In this document: positions 41,198-53,500 of the stretch, one piece after another
Layout: every line of letters begins with the position of its first letter
Numbering within the stretch: position 1 is the stretch's first letter
Assembly (NCBI RefSeq): GCF_030265065.1
Contig: NC_080405.1
Location: 22,456,501-22,520,500 of the forward strand
Origin: Corythoichthys intestinalis
Taxonomy: Eukaryota; Chordata; Actinopteri; Syngnathiformes; Syngnathidae
DNA length: 64,000 nt
Direction: 5' to 3'
The notes under the pieces: generated by a model
What the model saw: only the letters and a program-made list of their open reading frames with translations
What the model was told of the DNA's origin: nothing
The model's database searches: none
Program-made: the position numbers and the translations under genes

Positions 41198-43639
41198 AGA
41201 TGGAAAATGTGGTTCCACGGATCTACTATATTTTGTTCTTCTAATGTGGACCTGCCTTCCAGTATTTTTCCAACAGCAAAAATCCCTAATAATGTAGAAT
41301 GTAGACTGCTTTAAGATTTTCCCCAGTGGAAATAGTTGGTCAGGTCACTGGTCTGTGTTGGAGTGAAGTTTGCTGCCTAATTGTGAACATGCAAAATATT
41401 AGGCGATAAGCAAGGGAAGTTTTATCAACGTATTTAAATAACTTTGTGTTTTGTATGTAACATTTGTTGATTGTATAACATCTCGTTACTGTGTTCATTT
41501 GGGAAACCTGTTTACTAATGTCCCATTGTTCAAAAGCAAATTAAAAATGCATTTGAGATCCATCATTTTTTTCATCAATTTGACCTTTTTTATTCTGAGA
41601 AGACATCTTCAAAAAAAATCTTTAAGGCCATTTTTGAAAAGTCTTAAATGTGTTAGATATTTGTGAAACTCGTTCCAATTCCACATGAGCGATATTTAAA
41701 TTCACAATGAAGTATCGTCAACATACTCACATAGGTCGGAATTGTTCAGCGGACGTCGTCCGTGGTCAGCAATGGGGAAAGTAACACATTAATCTCTTCA
41801 TCAGCTACTTGTGCCATTGATGACTCTGCAATTATGATCCAGGGCAGGGGACAGAATAGTCTTACAAATGCGCACCAGATAACAATCGTCATGAACAAGA
41901 ATCACGTATCTGACGACAACAGCCTGGCTGAATTGAAAATATCTAACAGCCCCTTTTAGGTTCAAAAAATATAATTGTATGCTTTCCCCAAGGCATGCTG
42001 AGTCCATTTTCCCCACTCCTTAACATGGCCGTGGGATTTCAAAAGTCACTTGTACTTTTACAGACAATATTTGAGTGTGAATCAAAAACCAGGCCTGCAG
42101 TGCACAATATCAGCAAGATGGTGGAGGAATACCCAACAGAAGAAAAGCAAAAATGAACTTTGCTTTACTATTAAAACTAAAGAAAAATAAACCAAGACAT
42201 GTATTGCAAACCAGCCCCAAAACGGTTACATGAGGTCAATGATTTTTTTCCCGAACACATCCAAGGTATGAAAAAAAATTACTAATTTGAAATGTTTTAC
42301 CTGACCCGTTTTTTTTTTTTTTTTTTTGTCAGGTTAAAATAAATAAGATCATTCCTCGTACTACTTGTACATGGGCGCAGACGGTACTTTTGATGGGGGC
42401 CCCAATTTCATCCCTCGCAAGGCTCCAAAAATTGTCTGGTAAAATAGGACGTCAGATTTGTGTTGTGGCTTGTAATGGCAGATTCTGAAAACAGTCGCGT
42501 GTAACGATGGTGGGTTGTCAACTTACTGAAGTGTAACTTCACTGTTCCAACTGGAGCTACTTGCCACTAATCTGTATTAATGACTGACAATGAAATCATT
42601 AGTCCAATCAGAAATTCATTCAATCGCCCCTTCCATTCAAAATGGATTGCACGTCTAGCACCGTCAAGTGGCACTGAAAGATGAGAATTAATGGCTAGCC
42701 TTCCCGGTTTAAATTAGTATGTCTATTGACATCAATGGCATGCTTAAAGACTATTAAACAAAAAAAAAAATCTGCTTTATAGTTTTAGTTTGGGTTGCAA
42801 CCATAGTGTGTTTTTATACAATTTCCATAATTTTGTTTTATTGATTTACATTTATAAATTCAACTGTAAAATATATATATAAAATACAGTAATGTTTAAT
42901 AATTTCCCTCAGAAAATTACTAATATTGAATTTCTAAATGGCCCACACGTCACTTGCCCTATAAAGGCTTAACAGTTGTTCTGTCAACAGTTTATTATTA
43001 TTATTTTTTTAAAATTACCTTTCACTTGCTCTATAACAGGTAGGTATAACAGGTCTTTGAAAAGCAATCCATTTTAGTCACCACTGTCAGTGAATTAAAG
43101 TCATCATTCTTGGCTACTTTAAAAATGTGTATTTTGCTAGTTTTGTTTTTCACCTCCATGGTTTTTTTCTTTATGTGATCCTGCAAACTGGTTCACTGCC
43201 CTTACAGCTGTGCTAGATTACAAAATATTATAAATGTGCCTTTTTTTTTGGTGTACTTTGGATTTTGACACCGCATTCAAGTATGGTGAAGTGTTGCCGA
43301 GTTACCGGATGCATATCTCTTCACTGCTTTGAGAGTTCACAGGTATGTTGGATGACTAGGATGAGGTTTATATAGATGTATAGAAATCTTTCTATATATC
43401 TAAAATCTATCAACAATATTCTGACATTGACAGGAGTGTCTTCCTTACATTTTCTTCTGGTACATTAAAAAACTATGTTCAGTATCGAGATGTCCCCGAT
43501 CGGATCACACGATTGGAAATCAGGCCCGATGACATTATTTTCCGAGGATCGGAATAAAAACAATCAGGTTTTCAAAAAGGAGTTAAGTTTAACTTGCATT
43601 GTGTAAAATTGATTTTCAGATATTTTTGGGCCATTTAAA

Positions 43640-43682
<43 letters not shown>

Positions 43683-43689
43683 TACACAT
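41198..43689. other. tmx2 3' UTR and tmx2-zdhhc5 intergenic region
   Basis: The tmx2 3' UTR probably runs to a variant signal ATTAAA at 41540-41545. Beyond it is AT-rich sequence with a foldback family F trace near 42640, a hAT family E end relic near 43491-43550 (CGAGATGTCCCCGATCGGAT), and an ATATAT/ACACAC microsatellite near 43650-43690. Short open frames at 41762-41959 and on the opposite strand have no recognisable domain. No gene can be supported. Confidence 0.5.
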
Positions 43690-44380
43690 ACATATGGCGG
43701 AAAACACAGACATGGCTGAAAAAACAGTTTCTACTCTTGCACCCCTCTTTAAAATAAACTGCTGTATTTTAAGCCAAAAGAACTGTTGTTTGATAGAAAA
43801 ATATATTACCCCAGTTTACAGACGTCGTGAAACCGCTTTTTGTTTCAAATCAGCCATGAAAAGAACTATATTATTCAGAATGTCATTTTTAGCTTAGAAT
43901 CATTCATTGATGTTAATATTTACTTTAAAAAAAAAAAAAAAAAAAAACTAAAAAATTATTCACTCTGATATTTTGAACTTTTAAACAAATTACGTCACAA
44001 TGAAAAAAATGGTGTCTGTAAATAAGTCAGGGACATCTACCTCATAACTATCGCTTAATTGTATTTTTTTTTTTTTTGTTACTGTCGCATTTTCTCCTAT
44101 ATTTTAGATGATAATCGATCCAAACAAGAAAAATTGGGGAAAAAAAAAAAAAAAAAAGTCTAAAAGGGTAAATATATGAAAAAGAAAATCTCGACCACTC
44201 ATTGATGTCTGTGATTTCTGCATTGTGACCCTTGTTATATTACCATGTTTCAACCAAAAAAATCCCCCAAAAATCCGGTTGTGGCCATTCACAGCTGTGT
44301 CTTGACACTCGGTAATACATGCTACATGGAGTTTTTGGGTCAAAACAAGGTAAGTACGCGACCTCGTTAAAATCATGGCA
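43690..44380. repeat. Unclassified dispersed repeat X, copy 2 (uninterrupted)
   Basis: Collinear with 15385-15949 plus 17166-17445. It preserves TATTTTAGATGAT, the exact site at which the hAT inserted in copy 1. Poly(A) runs inside both copies differ in length. No coding domain was found. Confidence 0.75.
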
Positions 44381-44574
44381 TTTTATATATATATATGTAT
44401 ATATATATATAAGCTTAGTTGAGATTTTAAATGCAACCATATTTTGTGCTGTACCATTGATGTGCAAAAAAATTAAGGATTTGAAAATTTTTTGACTTGG
44501 TTTAAAACACTGCTGTGCTAACCCTCTGATATGGCTGCCCTCTGATTTGGCTGCCATGTTGGGAAAATTTTGCT

Positions 44575-44577
<3 letters not shown>

Positions 44578-44618
<41 letters not shown>
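44578..44618. repeat. Long poly(A) tract of about 40 bp
   Basis: An uninterrupted A run lies after GGAAAATTTTGCTCAA. It could be the tail of a retroposed sequence or simple slippage. No retroposed body is recognisable upstream on the plus strand. Confidence 0.7.
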
Positions 44619-44621
<3 letters not shown>

Positions 44622-45686
44622 GTCACCCCCCCCCCTCCACAGGAAAAAAAATGTGATCAGGACATCCCGAGTGCTACATGTTTTTTTTCTCCCTTTAATA
44701 GTACCATGACTACACGCAGACTCTCATTGCAGCTGTAATATTGTTAAAATATGAGACCCTCACCTCCAATCCCATCTGCGCCCCAGTCTTAATTGGCTGG
44801 TCATCCATTAAAAGGATCAAAATGTTGCATCGAAACAAGACAGACGATGATCTTAAAGCTACAAATTGGATTTTGCATAACGCCTCAAGCACATAAACAT
44901 TACACAGGTACATTCAACCAAAACGCGTTCCACTCCAAATTTTTCTGTGGCTTTTGAAAATAAAGCTCAATTGTTGTTGTTTTTTTTTTCTTGCCACCTC
45001 CGAAGTCGACTCTTTGGATCACAACAATTTCAGCAAGAGCTCACAAGTGGCTGATGCAGCCGTCAATTATAAACAGGCAACACATTTGTAATTAAAAATA
45101 AAGAATTATACACATTATACATTTGCCACCCTCATTGATAAGTCATCTTTAACACCTGACAACAGGACCCAATAATAATCTGTAAGATCTTACACATTTT
45201 TTTTTTTTTTTATAAAATATTTAAAAACGAGGACTTATAAAACTAAAATGATACTGTGTTTTTATAAGTTGGATTTTCTTGATGATGCTTTTCACGCAAC
45301 AGGATGTGTGGTCCATAAATCAAAGTCGTCCTCATTGGTCAACACTTTTAAATCCTCCTTAAAATTCAACAGGCCACCCTCAAGTGTCAAAAATACTGCG
45401 TACTACTAACGTACCAATGTCAAACCGCATCCGGGCATGTTCTGTCCTTGAAGGAACAGACCTCAAATGGTCTGTGCATTACAAAGTGGCCTGTAAAACA
45501 GGAACCAATGTGCAGTCTTTGTTGGGATCGACAAGGCCAGTCGGTACCAGGCAGGCAGGTGTGCACGGAGTGCTGCTTTTGGCTCTGCAGTCGCAAATAA
45601 TATCCAGGTGAGGGAAGAAACAATTACAAATTGCCCAGTGACTTTTCTTTCCTCTTCCTCAGTGGATGGAATGAAGCGCCTGTCAC

Positions 45687-47516
45687 TCAAACCGAAATCT
45701 CGTAAGTGGTCCCTCCGACGCCGGTCACCTTCTTCACTCCGCCCCCTGGTTTAGACGTGGTGTGATTGGCCAAAATTGTGCGAGAGGTTGATCTGATTGG
45801 AGAGCAATCGTGAGAAGAGGAAAAAGAGATGGTTGTGATATTTTAATAACCACATCAGGAATAAACACTAAGGCTGCGTTCGGAATCGTTCACTCATTCC
45901 CTATTCACTATTCAGGATTTTCATGTGTGGACTATACAGTTCACTCACTAGCCAAATGATAAAATTAACACTTCTTACAGTGTAAAGTACAAATTTAAGA
46001 TTAAGGGAGCACAACTCAAATTTTCAAGTTCTTGTCAGTGCCTTGTTATTTCGAGTATTCTTAACTCATCAAGTTAATTGTGCTTAGCAGAATTTGAAAT
46101 GTTAAATCTTGAAATGTATGTTGCACTTACATAAAATGTTAACAATGGTGTTCCTAGCCAACATATTGCCCTGGGTGAAAAGACATTTTGGCGCCCACCC
46201 AATCTCCCCCCAAAAATTAGCCTAAAAAATTAGCCAAAAAACCCCCCAAAATGCTTGACCCACAAACTACAGCGAATGAAGTATACTTAGCACAACCCTA
46301 TGAACCAAAACACAGTATTTGCTAAGAATGTTACACTTATTAAGTCCACCAAACCAGTTGAAAGTGCACAACAATAAATATATGCGAGAGAATATTAATT
46401 TAACATCACAAACATTAATAAAATATTGTAGAAATAATAAAGTGTGGAAGATTCTACTTGTGACTAATTGGTGTAGATGTGTTCACCACTACAGGGTCTC
46501 CGGTTAGAAACCGCAAGAGCTGAACTCATACTTTTTTGGGGCTCATGTGCAGGTGTGCATACATGTACACACTTTTAGTATCTGGTGAATAACACAGATG
46601 TAGTCAACATTCACAGAACTCTTTAATGTATTTATCTTATTAAACCACATCTTTTTAACTATTAACCCACTAGAGCTGTCCCGACTAGTCGACGTTGTCG
46701 ACATCATCGATGACGTAAATGCGTCGACGGGCAAAACATACCATCGACGGGTAGTGACGGGTTAAAATAAAAATTACATGCGGATAAAGTTTAGAATGGC
46801 GGGCGCTCGCGATGCAAGCGGTTATGACGAACACCCCAAGGGGGCCGCTGTTATTTCAATGTGACCGGCATTGTCAGATTGAGCAAAGAGGAAGAAAGTG
46901 GGCGAGCGAGCGAGAGAGAGGGAGCGAAACAGAGGGAGTGAGATCGGTGAGTTTGGAAAGTGCGCGCTGCGCGGGTAGCGCGGAGTTCAGTGGCTGCAGC
47001 CCCTGCGTTTTTGTTTTGGACAATAAAAGTATCGATAAAGAGCCATCCGACGCCTCTCGGTGTTTTTATGAACGCCGCCGCCTTCCTGAGGAGGACATGG
47101 GCCAAACCAACGACAACGAGCCAAGTGAATCGCCAGTTCACTCCTCATTATGGCGAGGAGTTGAAAACACCGCCAATTACCAAAAAGGGCAGAACTGGTG
47201 ACACATGAAAGTGGCATAAAGCCAAAAAAGCAGACCAGAATAGCCCGAGCCTGGAATAATTTCAAGGAAAATATGGAGGGTGCCACTGTGTGTACTCTTT
47301 GCTAAGCTGAGCTCGTATACCACGGTAGCACGTCAGCTATGAACGAACACTTGAAGCGCCGTCACCCAAGTATATTTTTCCAAGACAACAAGCAACAACA
47401 AGCTAGCAGATTGTTAGACCATACAACTTTCTAACGATTTTTTAAAATGGAAGTTACCTTTATGTGCGTCGTATCAACGTGCATTTTTATTTAATAAAAT
47501 AATTAATGTATATATA

Positions 47517-47569
<53 letters not shown>

Positions 47570-50500
47570 TTTTTTTTTTTTTAATTATTATTAAATTTAT
47601 TAGGATCATGGGAGCTCCCACTTGGGGAAAATATATACATACATCCTGTATATACATAATATAATGAAAATATATATGGAAACAGCACTGGCCTGCTTAC
47701 TGTAATCCATGACTGCACTAATGTTAGTCACTTTATATTATAAAGTATCATTGTGTATATACATATTGTAGTATACTATAAAATTAATACTATATATTTA
47801 ATTTTTGTTACTGTGAGTATGTGTGCCTCTCATTCAAAATAGTTGTAACAGTTTTTCCCCTCCCCCAAAAATGCGTAATGAACACCAGAAAAAGCATCTG
47901 AACTCACACAAAGTATTCTGAAAATGGTTGTCCGGGACATAGCAATTCATTTTAACATTTAGAACAATATAGACAATAACATACCACAAAAAGAGAAATA
48001 ATTGTTTTGACTCCTGTTAAAGAGGTGAAGTCTCAGTGTTTCCGTTTACATTTTTTTTTTTTTGGTACTAGTTAATGCCAGCATCATTTGACCTCATTGT
48101 TTGTGATTTATTATTGATTTATTATTATTATTATTATTTATTATATTGATTTATGTTATTTATTTATACGTTAATAAAGAATGTAGGTGTTCCAAAATGT
48201 TTTTTGTGAATTAATAAGCTTCAACAAAAATTAAATTATTAAAGTAGTAAAAAAAAAAAAAAAAAATTAAAAAAAAAAAATTATTAGATTAGTCGACTAA
48301 TCGTAAAAATAGTCCGCTGACTAATCGGGAGGAAATTAGTCGTTTGGGACAGCCCTAAAACCCACTATAGTGAACATTTGCACGCTAACACCCTTCAAAC
48401 CACTACATTCACTCCTCACATTAATTATCCTGATATGATGCTAACAGTCGTAACCGATACGAAAAACAAGCTGACAACTACGAAATTACAAGTATGAACA
48501 ATAAATTTTTTTTTTTTAAAAACGGACAGCACGGAAAGCACATTTAACACAACTATTCCTTCACCTTGCATTGTGAGGAATGCTCACGATCTTTGTGCAG
48601 TGCCTTTAATTCACTTTACAAGGCATACTCACGTCATCATTGAAGGAGTAGATGCATGAACTGGGAAACGCAGAACATGAAATAAAAGCACGAGGAGTTA
48701 CCAAAATAAAAGTGCCGCTCTAAATAGAAAATATTTAATTAAGCGGCCAAACTATTAAATGACATGAAGAATTCTTAACAGAAAGAATACATACACATTA
48801 TACAACTTAGGCGAAATATTCAAGGGGGGGGGGGGTTCTCTGCACATTAAAAATCAAAGTCAACCCCGCCTTCTCCTTTTGGGGTTGCGTGCAGACAATA
48901 ACTGTGGCGGCCTGCAGTGCGCCTCGTAGCAATACTAGGGCTGCCAATTATAATAGTATAATACTGCATGCGCCCCTAGCAATTTGCTGCCCCAGGCGAC
49001 CGCCCAACCCGGCCGTGCCAGGAACTGCCATTAAATGTGAAGCAGAGTGGCAACAGCTTAGCCAGACTGTATCTCACTCTCACTTGACCATGCATCTAAG
49101 TCCAGTTTGCTTAAAATGTTTTTTTTTTCTTAACATAATTTCTGCTAAAAATTTTGAGTGTAAGTGAGAACCTTCATTCAAAAAATTGAACAATGATAAA
49201 AATGACAATCAAATGATTTTTTTTCAACATAACTAAATTTTACAAAACTAATATGAACTTGTATGAACATTCAAGTGATAGATTTACTTTCTGCACAACG
49301 CATCATGGGACATATTGCGTGTCAAGTAACCATTAGTTGTCCCCTACTTTTCAAAATGCATTGTGGGATTTACTGTGGTCACTCTACACTTGCAGTGGTG
49401 TCCAAACTATTCCACGTAGGGCCACAGTGGGTGCTGGATTTCATTCCTACAAAACAAGATGACATCTTTTCACCAGTCTGGTGTCTCACAGTGTAATCAG
49501 TTGATTACAGTCAGGTGCTACTTGTTTTAGCACAAACTTCATTGGTTAAAATGTCTGTGCTCAATTGGTAGGAACAAAAACCAGGACCCACAGCGGCTCT
49601 TGAGGACAGGTTTGGACACCCATGCTGTAGTGTAACCACTATTGACCAGTACGAAACATTCAGACAACACCACAAAATGGTGAATTCACAAAATAGCGCA
49701 ATTATGATTGATTATTAGTGATGCACAGAATCACTGAAAAAAGTCACATGTTAAAACTGTGCAAATTACCATATCTTAAAATTGGTCATTTAATCATGTG
49801 TTTGTTAAGTACAATACAGGCTTATTTATCTTTAAAGTACAGTTGCTACATTTGTATTTACTGTTTTTGAGCTGTTTTCAAACATTAAGGTCTTATTTAT
49901 ATTCCACTTATGTTGCGAGTTGAATTGTTTTATTTTTATTACTTTCATATATCTCAATGCAGTGTTACATTATTTTAATGTCATGTTGATATACCTTTAA
50001 AGGAATAAAACCTCTGCAACTATTTTTTAAGGATATACTTGGTGTAAGTACCAAAATGTTATTTTTATTTTTATTCTATTTTTATCTATATTTTATTTTC
50101 ATTTTTTTATCTTATTCTCGTACAACTTTTCAAAGTAGGCACATAGTTTATCTTATATGCAATATATATTTAGTGAATCAATAAGTATCGTTTTTGCAAT
50201 ATTCAAGCACAGTGCTGCAATGGTTTGCAAAAAGGAACGAAAATACTCGCTCAGGCGTACTTATTGGAATGTTGTTCATGCAGTGGGTACTTGAAAAAAA
50301 TAAATATTTTGTACCTGGAGTAAAAGGTTTGAGAACCACGTATAGTGGATAGGGAGTGATTCCAAACACAGTTCAAGGTTTCGCTCCTATTTTACTTGAA
50401 AGACCTACAGGGGTCACGGGACGACAAAACGAAAAGGCTACTGGATGAAAAATGACCGCATGCTGGCATGCTTCTTACACTAATTGTCCGTCTGGAAACT

Positions 50501-53500
50501 AGAGGAGGAAAAGAAGGACTCACACAGATCAAGGAGGAAGAGGATGGCTGACACAAGGTAGGGAGGAAGAAGAGGAAGATTAGGAAGAAAGGGAAAAGGC
50601 TAAGCGTGACGGCGACGTATCATTACTCACTGTGGAGCCTGATGCCCTCCTCCAGCTCCTCCCCCTCCCAGCACCACAGCGGCCCGAAGCTTTTGCTGGG
50701 GTCCCGCCTCCCCAGCGTAAGACTGGGACTTGCCCAGGGAGATGCCGCGAGGCGGCGGGGTGACCGGGGGCTCGGGCGAGCGAGCCCCCGGGGAGGACGA
50801 CGACGACACAGAGTTACGGGGCACTCTGGAGGAGGAGGTGGAGGAGTCGTGGTTATGCTGTAGCAGGTGCAGTGTCACAGGGGGCCCGGAAGGAGGGGGC
50901 GGGCTGACGGCACGCAGATAGGCCCTTTGGGGGGAGGAGAAAGTGGCGGATCCCTGGAGCAGATGGCCCTCCCTCTGCTGGGTGAGCTGAGCTGAGAGGA
51001 AGGGCGACGTATAGCCCTGTAGCGGAGAAGTGGGGGACACTACTTCAGGCTGGCCTCTCACCGCGGCCCCTGTCATTAAGGGGAAAGGCGCACGAGGCTT
51101 CTGCGGCGACAATTCGTGGGCGGCCGACTCAAACTCGGGGCTATCGGATGGCGTGAGCAGGCTGTCGTAGGACAAACTGCCGTTTCGTGGGGTCTGGTTA
51201 GCTAGACTTTTGTAGCTGGTATCTGTAGTTCCTTCTGACTGGAGGGTGGCCAGAGGATTGTGCGCCAAGTGCGCTGAGCGCAGACTGGAAGAGTGGGAGC
51301 CCCCAGTGGATAGAACCAGAGAGGATGGGTACGAAGTATGGGAGCGTCCAGTCAGAGAGTAACCCGACATGCCCCCCGATACCCCTCCGACGGTTCTGCT
51401 TAAGCCTCCAGGACCCTCAGCCCTCTCTGCTCCCCCTCTGAAAGCCCCCGCAACACCCCCCACCACTGTGGCCCCGTCCAGGCTGCTCGGTTCCGAACGA
51501 TAACTGGGATGGCGGCTGGAGTGAAGAATAGAGGGAGACGGAGAGTCGAGGCTCTCCCCGCGGATCACCTGAGGAGAGTAAAGAGGAGGAGAGACGGATA
51601 CACAGACAGCAGGGGGGAGGTGTACACAGGAGAGAGGGGGTGGAAATGTTATGAGGATGATGAGCGAGAAGAGGATGAAGAAAGACCAAGAAGTCCCCAT
51701 GTTACCACAGGAAAAATTGCAGCGGCAGCACAGAAACACAGTTCATCCGACAGATTCCAACAGGAATAAAAGTGTGGTGGTGGACAAAGGGGGAGGGGTG
51801 GATGCTTGATCTGTGCGCTACTCCATCATCACACTACTGCATTGGAAACATTGACTGGTTCGAACAGGCACTGACGTTGAATGTCAAAGACAGAAATGGA
51901 AATACACAGTATGTCGACTACACATTCCAGTCAATGCACTTCAGGGGGGAAGGGGAAGATCCACTCCAACACACAGATTGGAAAAGGGAAACACATGACA
52001 CTTGCTTAGGACTTACTGATCAACCGATGGCCACTGAACGATCAATTTCGAGTAAAAACAAAACAAACAAACAAAAAAGAGGGGCTTGGTGTTAACCACA
52101 ATCGACATCAGAGAGAGGAGGGAGTAATACTTTCCAAAGCATTAGGGAATACATCATAAATAGAAGGTAAGTGCAGGGGAGCTAGATTTTCCCAATGGAA
52201 AAAAAATACTCAAGTTGGATTTAACTTGTTTAAGTTAAATCACATACTGCAGTGTTTAAGACTTATTTCATATGTACAATAAATGCTACATTTTCACGAG
52301 AGTATCAAGATTTATCAAGTGAGTACCTTGCCATGTGTGTGGGCACTGTGGTTCTTTCCTGGGCTGTTGAACGCAGGTCGATACTTGTACATAGATTGTG
52401 TGGGAACACCTTCTGTCAACAAGCTGCTTTCTAAAAGAAAAGCAGTGAGCATATGACTAGGAAATGAAACAATAACTTGGATTTGACATGGGTGCGTGTA
52501 TGTTCGCGCATCTTACCCTCTGTGTCACCACGAGACAGGCCAGGATAACGAAGCTCTGGCTTTGGGGGAGGTGGAGGCTCCGTGTCTGCTGACTGACTCT
52601 CCATTTGATCCAAACTGCTCTTTGACTTAAAAAAAATAAATAAAAAAAATACCAGCATGTTGAAAATTAAAAGTACGCCATCACAAGTAGCTCCATCAAT
52701 GAGCATTCACAGCCAGTCATCCCTGTTTAAATGAATTGTACATCTACTGTTGGCAATGGCAGTCAAATACTATGAAATTTAAAAACAAACCCCAAACTTT
52801 TTAATTTAATGTTAATATATTTAATCATACATTTATTTATAAAGAAATATATAAAATTAATTAATTATAAATTTTTTTTAAAAAAAATACTGGCAATTAT
52901 AGTAGCAACCGGTCATCCACATACGTGGAATTTCGGATCACGTAGGGTATACTTGTGTACCAAATGTTAATATTGTAGTCTACATGACGTAAAACGTGAT
53001 ATCCAAATATGTGGACATCAGGTCTTCATGACATTAAATGCACACAGTGTTCGTGGTGCTTTATATTTAAAACATTTTATCTTCCAGCCTCATTCTGAAT
53101 TACAGTAAATGAACTTTTCTAAACACACACAACACTTCATATTGAGACATAAAAAAAAAAAAAAATGCACGAATGCTATTTTAGACCGTGACGTCGCATT
53201 GTAAAGCCTAAGTGAGACATTATAGATATGCACTCGCATACAAACCACCATATTTGTGCTAGTTTTCTCTGGGAATCTTTCAAAACAAACATGCCGATCA
53301 AACATTGCTGCTATGGAACTTGTAGAAACGACTCTAGACATTATGACATATGAAGGATCTTTTTTCTTCATCCGTTTCCCGGAACTAAGAACTCGGAGGA
53401 CAAAATGTGAAGAATGGATCAGCTTGATCCTACAGAGGACGAAGAGGTAAGCCATTTTGATATTTTTATTTTTTAGCGTGGCGTTTTGCCGTGCTGCTTC

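Noticed and set aside
41762-42016. Overlapping short frames on both strands between tmx2 and zdhhc5
   Set aside because: Neither strand gives a recognised domain, splice structure or repeat match; kept only as unexplained intergenic sequence.
43281-43342. Short frame MVKCCRVTGCISLH followed by a donor-like GTATGT
   Set aside because: The cysteine spacing is vaguely THAP-like but the FP motif and any continuation are missing; too short to call.
44240-44626. 128-codon minus-strand frame starting with a phenylalanine run
   Set aside because: It is the poly(A) tract read in reverse joined to repeat X sequence.
50606-50921. Plus-strand open frames in GC-rich DNA
   Set aside because: They are antisense to the large zdhhc5 exon; the minus strand carries the conserved protein and splice sites.
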